Part shown: positions 32,334 through 39,670 of the stretch, piece after piece
Numbering within the stretch: the stretch's first letter is position 1
How the letters are laid out: the number at the start of each line of letters is the position of its first letter
Made by a program: the position numbers and the translations under genes
Notes under the pieces: model-generated
Told to the model about the DNA's origin: nothing
The model's database searches: none
Seen by the model: only the letters and a program-made list of their open reading frames with translations
DNA from: DAOPYE01 sp035352715
GTDB lineage: Bacteria; Acidobacteriota; Holophagae; Holophagales; Holophagaceae
DNA length: 39,670 bases
Direction of reading: 5' to 3'
Assembly: GCA_035352715.1 (NCBI GenBank)
Contig: DAOPYE010000014.1
Location: 1-39,670, forward strand

Positions 32334-35231
32334 CTATCGCTGGACGCTTTCGATGGGGCCGAGGTAGCGCGGACCCACCTCGCCAAAGCTCACCAGCACA
32401 CGCTGCAACACGATCGCCGGATCCACCACCCACATCTTGACGACGTGAGTTCCCGGGCGAGCGATGGTGTGTTTCGTGGTCACCTTGCGAACGGATTCCG
32501 TCACCGTGCGCCCCCACGCTTCCTGACCATCGCCCACCGGAAGGCGCAGATCCACCATTTGCGGCGCCTCATCGTCCACCGATACGGCCAAGCGCAGCCC
32601 TCGCCCCGGTGTGAATGCCAGTGTGGGGGATAGCGTCAACTCGATGGTGGCTTCGCCGGTCGACACGGTGTGGATCAGGTATTCAAGCCGCGGAGACTGG
32701 GGAGAAAGGGTTCGGCTTTCCATCGTGACGGGGAAAGGCGTCACGCCTCCCGCCGTGCGGCCGAAATCCGGAAGCGTCTGCCAGATGACGCCAGGTTCGG
32801 CCACCGCCCGATGAAAATGAACCGCTTCGATGGAGACGACGCCTTCCGATTCGATGAAAGAGCTAGCCGCTGGCGCAGGCGAGGCGAGGTGCTTGATCAC
32901 GGGCACCCACACGCAAACACGCGTTCCGCGCTCATCCTTCAGCCAAATCGTGGTTTCGTTTTTTCCCTCGGGCGCAGCGGACCAGTCCACCGTCACCTCA
33001 ACCCGATGGGTCGTCGGCCCCGCAAGCGCTCCATCAGCTTTCGAGACATGAAGCCAAGGCGCTGTCGGCTGGATGGTGTAGCGTGTTTGACCAAGCCCTC
33101 GATTGAACACCTCGATCCATCGAGAATTTCGAGAAAGGGAATCCAGCGGAGGCAAGGTGGGCCGTTTTTGGCCGGGAATGATCTCGGGCCAAGCGGGCAT
33201 CGCACCTTCAATGGCCACTCCCATCTCGCCATCCGTGGTCGCCTGGATCTCACCGACGGGCGGCATCGTGTTCCTTGGAGGCTGTTGCCAGATGGCATAG
33301 CCAAGGTGGGTCTGATCTGCAAAGTGCCGCCATCGCCCCTTCCCAAGCTCCTCGTTGTATCGGCGTGTAAGCGCAGCGTCTTCCTGAAACAGTTCGCGCA
33401 CGCGCGCGGCAGTCGTGTTGGTTTCAGCCCTGCCCTGAAAAGCGTAGAGATGGTTCAGTCCGGCCGTAACGTTCATTTCATTCACAATCCGGCAGGCGCT
33501 GATCGGCCACCTCACCAACTGGAAATACGCATCCTGGCGATCAACGGGAAGCAGGGATTCGATCTTTCCGGCCCGCGCGTCAAGCTGCTTCCATCTCGCC
33601 ACGATGCGTTGTCCCTCGTCGTCATGGATCACGCTGAACGAATCTGGTGAAAGGTTTTCGGGTTTGAGAAGGCCATTCAGCTTCGTGTACCCAGCCACCA
33701 GATCCGCGATCTCCTGCGCGTGCGATGGGCCGAATTCGCGTTCTGCCCACCGACGTCCGTATTCGTTGAGCCGCTCAAAGGGCCATTGCTCGGGCGCCCA
33801 TGCGTAACGCATGAAGAACTCGATCGGGAATTCCATCGGTTTCAGATCACCCACATTCAGGATCCAGATGCGATCGGCCCCATATTCCCGGGCAAGATGC
33901 ATCTGTTCCCAGATCTTCGAGATCGGCGTGACATTCAGCCACTTGTAGGAACGAGGCCAGCCAACGTAATCGATGTGGTAGTAGATGCCGGCGCCACCGA
34001 TCCGCTTTCGCTCCTCGGGTGTGGGAAGACGACGGATGTTGCCGTAGTTGTCGTCACACCACAGCAGGGTCACATCGTCGGGGACCTTCATCCCGCTCTC
34101 GTAGTATCCCTGCACCTCTTTGTAGAGCGCCCAAAGCTGCGGAACCTTCTCCGCCTTGGTCTTCATTTCACGCGCAAGAATCTCGCGCTGGTCGTGGACG
34201 ATTTTCTCCAGCAAGGTGATGTTCGCATTCTCGCTCATCGCCATGTCGCCATCACCGCGCATGCCAATGGTGACAATGCTTTCGAAAGCCCGGTTGCGCT
34301 TGATGCCGTCCCGCCAGAACTCCGCCAAGGTCGTTCCATTGGTTTCGTAATTCCATGGCCCCCGACCGTGCCTTCCCCATTCCTGCTGAGAGCGCAGCAT
34401 CGGCTCGTGGTGGGAGGTCCCCAGGACAATGCCGTATTCATCCGCAAGCCGGGCGTTGTCGGGATCGTCCTCATTGAAGGCGTTGTTCCACATGGCGGGC
34501 CAAAGGTAGTTGGCGCGCAAGCGAAGCAGCAATTCGAACACGTGGGCGTAGAACCGGCTATTGAGGCCACCGAATTTTTCCTTCGCCCAACCCGAAAGCG
34601 CCGGGGCTTCGTCATTGAGGAAAATGCCACGGTACTTCACGGCGGGAGCATCGTGAACCACGCGACCCGATCGGCAGAAAAGTGCATCGTGATGCGCGGG
34701 AGCCACGTCAGCCCACCAGTACCAAGGGGAGACGCCGATCTGTTCGGAAAGGTCGTACGTCCCGTAGATCGCGCCGCGCTTATCGCTCCCCGCCACCACG
34801 AGCGCCTGGTCGATGCCCGCGAAAGGCTGTGCCACCACCTCCGTGATCCAGGACTCCCACTTGCCTTGAATGGCCGCCACATTGAGTTTCCCGGATCGAA
34901 CCAGGCCATCGATCAACGCGCTTTTGCCCAGGGTTCCAATGATGATGACCGAGGCCTGTTTGCCCGTCGTGGAATGGGTCAGTTCCGGTCGGGTCCCCGT
35001 CACGCGCTCCATATCCAACCGGAAATCCCCCGCCGCGCGGGTGACGCCGGGCCAATCCTTCGCATCGACCATCACGACCGTCGTCGTGCGAGGCGAGGCC
35101 AATAGCATGGCCCCAGGCTCCGGCGCGAAGCACACCTTCGCAGGCTCACCGAGTCCGGCATGAAGCCCTGTGGCACACGCCAGGATTACCATCAGCGGCC
35201 AAAGCAGCCGAGTCATCGCCTTTGCTCGCAT
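32334..35231 (-). CDS. GH115 family xylan alpha-1,2-glucuronidase
   Basis: The 965-residue product has a signal peptide (MTRLLWPLMVILACATGLHAG, preceded by Arg/Lys) and the GH115 layout. Conserved stretches are KRGAIYGTYDLSEQIGVSPW, YRGIFLNDEAPALSGWA, LLRLRANYLWPAMWNNAF, GTSHHEPMLR, IGMRGDGDMAMS, LLWCDDNYGNIRRLP and IYYHIDYVGWPRSYKWLN. GH115 enzymes remove 4-O-methyl-glucuronic acid from glucuronoxylan, and C-terminal beta domains follow in this length class. ATG 35231 has a GGGGGG ribosome site; a TTG at 35246 is rejected. No xylanase or uptake gene is next to it, although an exported esterase and a TonB receptor lie in the same region. Confidence 0.93.
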   Translation of the reverse strand: MRAKAMTRLLWPLMVILACATGLHAGLGEPAKVCFAPEPGAMLLASPRTTTVVMVDAKDWPGVTRAAGDFRLDMERVTGTRPELTHSTTGKQASVIIIGTLGKSALIDGLVRSGKLNVAAIQGKWESWITEVVAQPFAGIDQALVVAGSDKRGAIYGTYDLSEQIGVSPWYWWADVAPAHHDALFCRSGRVVHDAPAVKYRGIFLNDEAPALSGWAKEKFGGLNSRFYAHVFELLLRLRANYLWPAMWNNAFNEDDPDNARLADEYGIVLGTSHHEPMLRSQQEWGRHGRGPWNYETNGTTLAEFWRDGIKRNRAFESIVTIGMRGDGDMAMSENANITLLEKIVHDQREILAREMKTKAEKVPQLWALYKEVQGYYESGMKVPDDVTLLWCDDNYGNIRRLPTPEERKRIGGAGIYYHIDYVGWPRSYKWLNVTPISKIWEQMHLAREYGADRIWILNVGDLKPMEFPIEFFMRYAWAPEQWPFERLNEYGRRWAEREFGPSHAQEIADLVAGYTKLNGLLKPENLSPDSFSVIHDDEGQRIVARWKQLDARAGKIESLLPVDRQDAYFQLVRWPISACRIVNEMNVTAGLNHLYAFQGRAETNTTAARVRELFQEDAALTRRYNEELGKGRWRHFADQTHLGYAIWQQPPRNTMPPVGEIQATTDGEMGVAIEGAMPAWPEIIPGQKRPTLPPLDSLSRNSRWIEVFNRGLGQTRYTIQPTAPWLHVSKADGALAGPTTHRVEVTVDWSAAPEGKNETTIWLKDERGTRVCVWVPVIKHLASPAPAASSFIESEGVVSIEAVHFHRAVAEPGVIWQTLPDFGRTAGGVTPFPVTMESRTLSPQSPRLEYLIHTVSTGEATIELTLSPTLAFTPGRGLRLAVSVDDEAPQMVDLRLPVGDGQEAWGRTVTESVRKVTTKHTIARPGTHVVKMWVVDPAIVLQRVLVSFGEVGPRYLGPIESVQR

Positions 35232-35330
35232 GGAGCCCCCCAACAAAAAACCCCAAAAGCCATTCCTACGGGCAAGTAAAGACAGATGCAGGCCCTCCAG
35301 CAGCCGCGAAGTATCGCGGCAAAGGCCCCG

Positions 35331-36653
35331 CTAAGGATGGGCTCGTATCCGGGCTGCCTCCAGCGCCGCCCGAAGTTCCGCATGATCCGGGAACACGGCC
35401 AGTCCACGCTCCAGCACCAGGCAGGCCTCCTGCTGCGCGCCGCTCGCCAGCAGGTGATGCGCGACGATCAGGTGCCAGACGCCCTTGCCACCATCGGGCA
35501 CGGCCTGGATGGCATCCCAGGCGTCGGCAGCCACGCGATCTGGGGCCTTGCGTGCGGAAAGGGCTACAAGATGCGTCCAGAGCACCAAGTCTTTCGGATT
35601 CTGATCCAGCCCGGCTTCCAGCACACTGCGGGCGTTCTCCAGATCCCCACATCGTTCCAGCAGTTCCGCCAGCTTCAGGAAGGGCAGCGTGAAGGCGGGG
35701 TTCCGCTCCATAGCCGCCAGCAGGGCCTGCTGGGCTTCGGCGGTGCGCCCCAGGCTGGCCAGGGCTTCGCCCTTCACGCACAGCGCTGCGGGATGATCCG
35801 GTTCCTGGGCCAGCACGGGCTGCAGATAATCCAGGGCCTCGGCGGAACGGCCCAGGCCCTGGCAGGCCATGGCCGCCCCCAGGTAGACGAGCAGGGGCGC
35901 GCGGTCCCGCAACGCCAGGAACGCCTTGGCCGAAGCCAGCACGGCCGCCCAATCTTCGATCATCAACCCTTCCTGGATCACGTTGTAGTGGGCGTCCAGA
36001 TCCTCGGGGCGCGCGGCGGCCTCGGCCTTGGCCATCCGGGTGTATTCCGCCTGCTTGGCCATATCGCGATCCATGTCGGTCTTGCCGTAGTGATGGATCA
36101 CGGCTTCCAGATCTTCCAGTGGCAGATGGTGTTCGTCGAAGTACGTCTCGGCCAGTTCGTGCACGCGGCCACGGTAGACCGGCTCGCCCTGGCGGCGGAA
36201 CAGGCGCAGAGCGCGGCGGCTGATGTGATGGCTGAAGGTCGATCCTTCACGGTAATGGCCGTCGTTGGCCTGCGCTTCGCCGCTGCATCCCATGAACGCG
36301 CCCGTGCGCAGGTAATTGCGCATCCACAGCATCAGGCCCTGGGCCGAGGTGCTTTCGATGGCCGTGCGGATCGCGGCGTGATCCGCCGAATCGATGGCCT
36401 CGTCGGCATCCAGCACCAGAATCCAGTCGCCCGTGCAGTGCTCCAGGCACGCGTTTCGGGCCGCCGCGAAATCGTCAATCCAGGTGAAGGATTCCACGCA
36501 GGCGCCGTAACCCCGGGCGATCTCGACCGTGCCATCCGTGGAGCCGGTGTCCAGGATGACCATCTCATCCACCAGGTCCCGCACCGAGTCCAGACAGTGG
36601 GCCAGGTTCTGCGCTTCATTCTTCACGATCATCGAAAGCGAAAGACGAACCAC
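35331..36653 (-). CDS. Glycosyltransferase family 2 protein with TPR repeats
   Basis: The 440-residue protein has an N-terminal GT-A domain: LSLSMIVKNEAQNLAHCL, VILDTGSTDGTVEIA and the metal-binding LVLDADEAID (DxD-type). From about residue 210 TPR-like helices follow (DLDAHYNVIQEGL, PAALCVKGEALASLGRTAEA, FLKLAELLERCGDLENARSVLEAGLDQNP). This architecture is common in bacteria for sugar transfer to surface glycans or proteins, with unknown substrate. The start is GTG 36653, with GGAG six bases upstream; the longer reading to 37016 is antisense to murA. It is divergent from murA. Confidence 0.88.
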   Translation of the reverse strand: MVRLSLSMIVKNEAQNLAHCLDSVRDLVDEMVILDTGSTDGTVEIARGYGACVESFTWIDDFAAARNACLEHCTGDWILVLDADEAIDSADHAAIRTAIESTSAQGLMLWMRNYLRTGAFMGCSGEAQANDGHYREGSTFSHHISRRALRLFRRQGEPVYRGRVHELAETYFDEHHLPLEDLEAVIHHYGKTDMDRDMAKQAEYTRMAKAEAAARPEDLDAHYNVIQEGLMIEDWAAVLASAKAFLALRDRAPLLVYLGAAMACQGLGRSAEALDYLQPVLAQEPDHPAALCVKGEALASLGRTAEAQQALLAAMERNPAFTLPFLKLAELLERCGDLENARSVLEAGLDQNPKDLVLWTHLVALSARKAPDRVAADAWDAIQAVPDGGKGVWHLIVAHHLLASGAQQEACLVLERGLAVFPDHAELRAALEAARIRAHP

Positions 36654-36758
36654 GGGAGGCTCCAGGAAAAAGAGGGACGCTGACCTCAAACGGTAACCCG
36701 GCCATCGGGTCTCCGCGAGTTCCACGCTACCCTGTGGGATTGGAGCGAGGGACGGGGC

Positions 36759-38069
36759 ATGGACCGGTTGGTGATGGAAGGCGGAGTGAGCTTGTCGGGA
36801 CGCGTGCCCATTTCGGGGGCCAAGAACGCGGCCCTGCCTTGCATTGCGGCCACCCTGCTCACGGCCGAACCCGTGACGCTGAACCATCTGCCCGCCGTGT
36901 CGGATATCCGCACCATGGTGAAGGTGCTGGAAGCCCTGGGCTGCGCCGCCGAGATCCAGAAGGACGAAGAAGGCTATGAGATGTCCGCGACCCTCGCGGC
37001 CTCGGGCCTGGAACACGGCGAGCTGCGCGCCCCCTACGAGCTGGTGAAGACCATGCGCGCCTCCATCCTGGTGCTGGGCCCCATGCTGGCGCGCTTTGGG
37101 CGGGCCTCAGTCTCCCTGCCCGGCGGATGCGCCATCGGCGCGCGCCCGGTGAATCTGCACCTACAGGCACTGGAGCGCATGGGCGCCGTCATCACCATCG
37201 ATCACGGCTATGTCGAAGCCCAGGTGCCCGCGGGCAAGCTGAAGGGCATCGACCACACCTTTGACAAGGTGAGCGTGGGCGCCACGGAAAATCTACTGAT
37301 GGCGGCGACGCTGGCGGAAGGCACCACCGTTCTGCGCAACGCGGCCCAGGAACCGGAGATCGGCGATCTGGCGCAACTGCTGGTGGAGATGGGTGCCCAG
37401 ATCGAGGGCATCGACACGCCGACCCTGACCATCCAGGGGCTGCCGTCCCTGCACGGCTGCGAACACGACGTGATTCCCGACCGCATCGAGGCGGGGACCT
37501 TCATCTGCGCCGTGGCCGCCGCGGGCGGCGACGTGGTGCTGGAGCGCATCGTGCCCACCCATGTGCGCTCGCTGACGGATCTGCTGGAGCGTTGCGGCTG
37601 CCAGTTCACCGAGCGCGAAGGTGCCAACGGCATGCATCTGCGCGTGCAGCGCGATGCAAGCCAGAAGCTCTACGCCAAGGACATCACCACGCTGCCCTAC
37701 CCGGGCTTTCCCACGGATCTGCAGGCCCAGGCCATGGCCGTGATGACGCAGGCCACGGGCATCAGCGTGATCCGCGAAACCATCTTCGAGAACCGCTTCC
37801 AGCACGCCATGGAACTGGAGCGCCTGGGCGCCAATCTGCGCATCGACGGCGGCACCGCCATCGTCGCGGGCCCTGCGAGCCTGAAGGGCTGCACCGTGAT
37901 GGCCACGGATCTGCGCGCCTCGGCCACCCTCGTCATCGCAGGGCTCGCCGCCGAAGGCCAGACCACGGTGGATCGCATCTACCATCTGGACCGCGGCTAC
38001 GCCGGGCTGGAGCGCAAGCTCCGCAACCTGGGCGCCCGCATCGAGCGCGTGGGCGGCGGCAAGGTCTGA
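36759..38069 (+). CDS. murA: UDP-N-acetylglucosamine 1-carboxyvinyltransferase
   Basis: MurA moves enolpyruvate from PEP to UDP-GlcNAc, the first committed step of peptidoglycan synthesis in the cytoplasm. The 436-residue product has the sequence GAKNAALPCIAATLL with the conserved Lys22, the catalytic loop SLPGGCAIGARPV with Cys124 (the residue that fosfomycin attacks), and DIRTMV, EAGTFICAVAAAGG, and YPGFPTDLQAQ. Cys at 124 rather than Asp means the enzyme should be fosfomycin-sensitive. ATG 36759 has GAGGGACGG upstream. It is convergent with the peroxiredoxin gene. Confidence 0.97.
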   Translation: MDRLVMEGGVSLSGRVPISGAKNAALPCIAATLLTAEPVTLNHLPAVSDIRTMVKVLEALGCAAEIQKDEEGYEMSATLAASGLEHGELRAPYELVKTMRASILVLGPMLARFGRASVSLPGGCAIGARPVNLHLQALERMGAVITIDHGYVEAQVPAGKLKGIDHTFDKVSVGATENLLMAATLAEGTTVLRNAAQEPEIGDLAQLLVEMGAQIEGIDTPTLTIQGLPSLHGCEHDVIPDRIEAGTFICAVAAAGGDVVLERIVPTHVRSLTDLLERCGCQFTEREGANGMHLRVQRDASQKLYAKDITTLPYPGFPTDLQAQAMAVMTQATGISVIRETIFENRFQHAMELERLGANLRIDGGTAIVAGPASLKGCTVMATDLRASATLVIAGLAAEGQTTVDRIYHLDRGYAGLERKLRNLGARIERVGGGKV

Positions 38070-38090
38070 TCCCGGCTCAAGGTTTAAGGC

Positions 38091-38609
38091 TCAAAGCGCC
38101 CGCAGCAGTTCCAGCACCTCCTGGTCGTGGCGCGCGGTGTCCACGTGGGTCACCACCCGTCGAATGACGCCTTGCGAATCGATGATGAACGTCACGCGCT
38201 TCGCGATGCCCAGCACGGGCACGCGCACGCCGTAGGCTTCGATGATCGTGCGCGATGGATCCGCCAACAGCGGAAACGGCAGATGGAACTTCGCGGCAAA
38301 GGCCGCATGACTGGCGGCGTCATCGGCGCTGACCCCCAGCACCACCGCGCCGGCTTCGCGAAGCTTTGCATATCCGTCCCGAAGCGCGCAGGCTTCCTGC
38401 GTGCATCCCGGCGTATCGTCCTTGGGATAGAAGTAGAGCACCACGCTGGACCGCCCCAGGTAATCCGATAGGCGGATGGTGCGGCCCTCCTGGTCCACGG
38501 CCTCAAAGTCCGGGGCCTTGGCGCCTGGACCCGGCTGGGCGCAGGGCACCGGAAGCCCCAGCAGGAAGAGCACGGGGGCCAGCATCCGGGCACTGGAACT
38601 TCGGAACAT
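38091..38609 (-). CDS. Exported Bcp-type peroxiredoxin
   Basis: The 172-residue product is a BCP/PrxQ peroxiredoxin that reduces hydroperoxides. The peroxidatic and resolving Cys are five residues apart in DDTPGCTQEACALRD; other motifs are LYFYPKDDT, VLGVSADDAASHAAFAAKFHLPFPLLAD and VTFIIDSQGVI. Most Bcp proteins are cytoplasmic; here MLAPVLFLLGLPVPCAQPGP gives a signal peptide, or a lipobox-like PVPCA with Cys at about 23, so the protein may be in the periplasm or a lipoprotein. ATG 38609 has GGAGG six bases upstream, rejecting the longer frame to 38846. It lies between murA and rsmE. Confidence 0.9.
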   Translation of the reverse strand: MFRSSSARMLAPVLFLLGLPVPCAQPGPGAKAPDFEAVDQEGRTIRLSDYLGRSSVVLYFYPKDDTPGCTQEACALRDGYAKLREAGAVVLGVSADDAASHAAFAAKFHLPFPLLADPSRTIIEAYGVRVPVLGIAKRVTFIIDSQGVIRRVVTHVDTARHDQEVLELLRAL

Positions 38610-38652
38610 GGGAAACCTCCGACACCCCATTGGATGCCGCCCAGGGCCGAAA

Positions 38653-39369
38653 TCAGCCTTCCCATCCGAACTGCACGGCTCCCAGCATGGCCACGGGCGC
38701 CGTGACGGCGCGCAGGATGCTGCGCCCCAGGCTGACCGGCTGCCATCCGGCGCTGGCAAGCGCCTTGAACTCATCATCGGTGATGCCGCCCTCGGGACCG
38801 CTGGTGACCGCGAGGGGTTCGCGCCGCAGCGCGGGGTTGCGCTCATCGGTCTTCAGCTCATAGGCCACCCACTTCTGAGGCAGCTCCACGTCCAGAAGCG
38901 CCTGGAACGGCACGGCCGCCCCCAGCTCGGGCACGCGCGTGCGATGGCTTTGCTCACAGGCAGAAGCCACGATGCGGCGCCAACGGTCCATGCGGGCCTC
39001 ACTCTTGCGCGCGTCGAACTCGCTGCGCCGGTAGGCGACAAGCTGGATGCGGGCGGCGCCCAGCTCCACCAGCGGCGCCATCAGATCGTCCAGCAGGCTG
39101 AGCTGGGCCGTGACGGGCAACCAGACGTGGAGGGGAACCGCCGTCTCCCGATCCTCGTCCAGGGGCGCAATCAGACGGGCCACGGCCCGGTCGCGGCCCA
39201 TTTCCGCCAAATCCGCCCGCCAGGGGCCACCGGGCAGCACCAGCTCCAGCGGATCGCCCGTGTGCAGGCGCAGGACAGCTGCGTGGCGCGCCTGCGCCAC
39301 ATCCAGCGGAACCAGGGTGCCTTCATGGGCGTCAGCGGGGGCGGAGAAGAAGAATCGGGGAAGACTCAT
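38653..39369 (-). CDS. rsmE: 16S rRNA (uracil-1498-N3)-methyltransferase
   Basis: RsmE methylates U1498 of 16S rRNA. The 238-residue product has the N-terminal PUA-like part (MSLPRFFFSAPADAHEG, HAAVLRLHTGDPLELV) and the SPOUT trefoil knot: SACEQSHRTRVPEL, then SGPEGGITDDE and SLGRSILRAVTAPVA, which form the SAM-binding knot. ATG 39369 is chosen since the family begins with this pattern; an extension to 39429 overlaps the divergent TerC gene. It is followed by the peroxiredoxin gene 43 bases downstream and may share its transcript. Confidence 0.94.
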   Translation of the reverse strand: MSLPRFFFSAPADAHEGTLVPLDVAQARHAAVLRLHTGDPLELVLPGGPWRADLAEMGRDRAVARLIAPLDEDRETAVPLHVWLPVTAQLSLLDDLMAPLVELGAARIQLVAYRRSEFDARKSEARMDRWRRIVASACEQSHRTRVPELGAAVPFQALLDVELPQKWVAYELKTDERNPALRREPLAVTSGPEGGITDDEFKALASAGWQPVSLGRSILRAVTAPVAMLGAVQFGWEG

Positions 39370-39401
39370 GCCTCTAGTTGTACCCTGTCTGGGGAGGTCT
39401 C

Positions 39402-39670
39402 GTGCTGAACGCGCTGCTTCAATCTGCACCCTGGTGGGCCTGGGCTGGTTTCCACCTTCTGGTGTTCGTCATGCTGGCCCTGGATCTGGGCGTCTTCAAC
39501 CGGCGCGTCCATGCGCCATCCATGCGCGAAGCCGCGGCCTGGAGCGTGGTGTGGGTCACCCTGGCCCTGCTCTTCAACGCGGCGATCTTCTATTTCGAAG
39601 GCCCGCGCGTGGGGGCGGAATGGTTCACGGGCTACGTGCTGGAAAAGAGCCTCAGCGTGGACAACCTCTT
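39402..39670 (+). CDS. TerC/Alx-family integral membrane protein, N-terminal part
   Basis: The frame from GTG 39402 is open to the window end, so the gene is cut. The first 89 residues give hydrophobic segments LVFVMLALDLGVF and SVVWVTLALLFNAAIFYF, then FTGYVLEKSLSVDNL, the conserved metal-binding signature of TerC/Alx proteins. These handle Mn(II) or tellurite-related stress or metal export, and Alx responds to alkaline pH. GGGGAGG precedes the GTG by five bases. Only 32 bases separate it from the divergent rsmE gene, so no room is left for a yybP-ykoY riboswitch. Confidence 0.9.
   Translation, partial: MLNALLQSAPWWAWAGFHLLVFVMLALDLGVFNRRVHAPSMREAAAWSVVWVTLALLFNAAIFYFEGPRVGAEWFTGYVLEKSLSVDNL

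Noticed and set aside
33720..35105. A 461-codon plus-strand open frame opposite the GH115 gene.
   Set aside because: The GH115 product is strongly recognisable through the same bases; the antisense product is not related to anything I can name and has no start signal.
35303..35320. A perfect seven-base stem (GCCGCGA/TCGCGGC) ten bases after the stop of the TPR glycosyltransferase.
   Set aside because: No T run follows on the minus strand, so it does not meet the standard for an intrinsic terminator.
38070..38090. A repeated GGCTCAA pair between murA and the peroxiredoxin gene.
   Set aside because: It is a short direct repeat in a 21-base gap with no hairpin or T run.

Overview
The window is high-GC DNA from a Gram-negative bacterium. 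It carries outer-membrane proteins (a Tsx-type porin and a TonB-dependent receptor), a heptose-kinase gene for LPS core, type IV pilus genes, and many GTG and TTG starts. The combination suggests an Acidobacteriota of the Holophagae type (Geothrix/Holophaga-like), but that is inferred from gene content, not tested. Genes are dense on both strands. No tRNA, rRNA or CRISPR array was recognised.

Layout: 1-1496 holds the end of an M13 zinc peptidase and a Crp/Fnr regulator. 1481-3693 (-) is a tightly overlapping hslO / DUF374 acyltransferase / queC unit. 3771-5063 is an RsmB-like rRNA methyltransferase. 5119-9444 (-) is pilB-pilT-pilC. Divergent from pilB is a two-gene unit (9524-12644) of an unrecognised 654-aa helical protein and a GGDEF diguanylate cyclase with an intact inhibitory site. 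12668-14345 (-) is tmk-holB. 14437-16374 is a zinc-ribbon/GYF-like protein plus a small exported beta-sandwich protein. 16371-19327 (-) is ETF-quinone oxidoreductase, Trm112 and heptose-7-phosphate kinase. 19388-20329 holds a QueD-like protein that has lost its zinc ligands and an unrecognised 176-aa protein. 20387-24666 is a nucleobase salvage and uptake region: upp, then on the other strand uraA-type permease, AzgA-type permease and Tsx-like porin. 24937-26333 is an exported esterase overlapping a very small signal peptidase I.

The accessory part runs from about 26337 to 35231. It begins and ends its first block with remnants of the 3' end of the same IS5-type transposase gene, sharing a 28-bp direct repeat with one mismatch. 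Between them lie a TonB-dependent receptor, an exported repeat-rich protein and a LytS/LytTR two-component pair, all on the minus strand and partly at lower GC. Beyond the second remnant are an exported isochorismatase-type hydrolase and a GH115 alpha-glucuronidase. After that the window returns to core genes: a TPR glycosyltransferase, murA, an exported Bcp-type peroxiredoxin, rsmE and the start of a TerC-family gene.

The least explained parts are the unknown protein/cyclase pair next to the pilus motor genes, the zinc-ribbon/GYF plus exported partner pair, the ligand-less QueD homologue, and the block between the transposase remnants. None is proved to be a new system from sequence alone.
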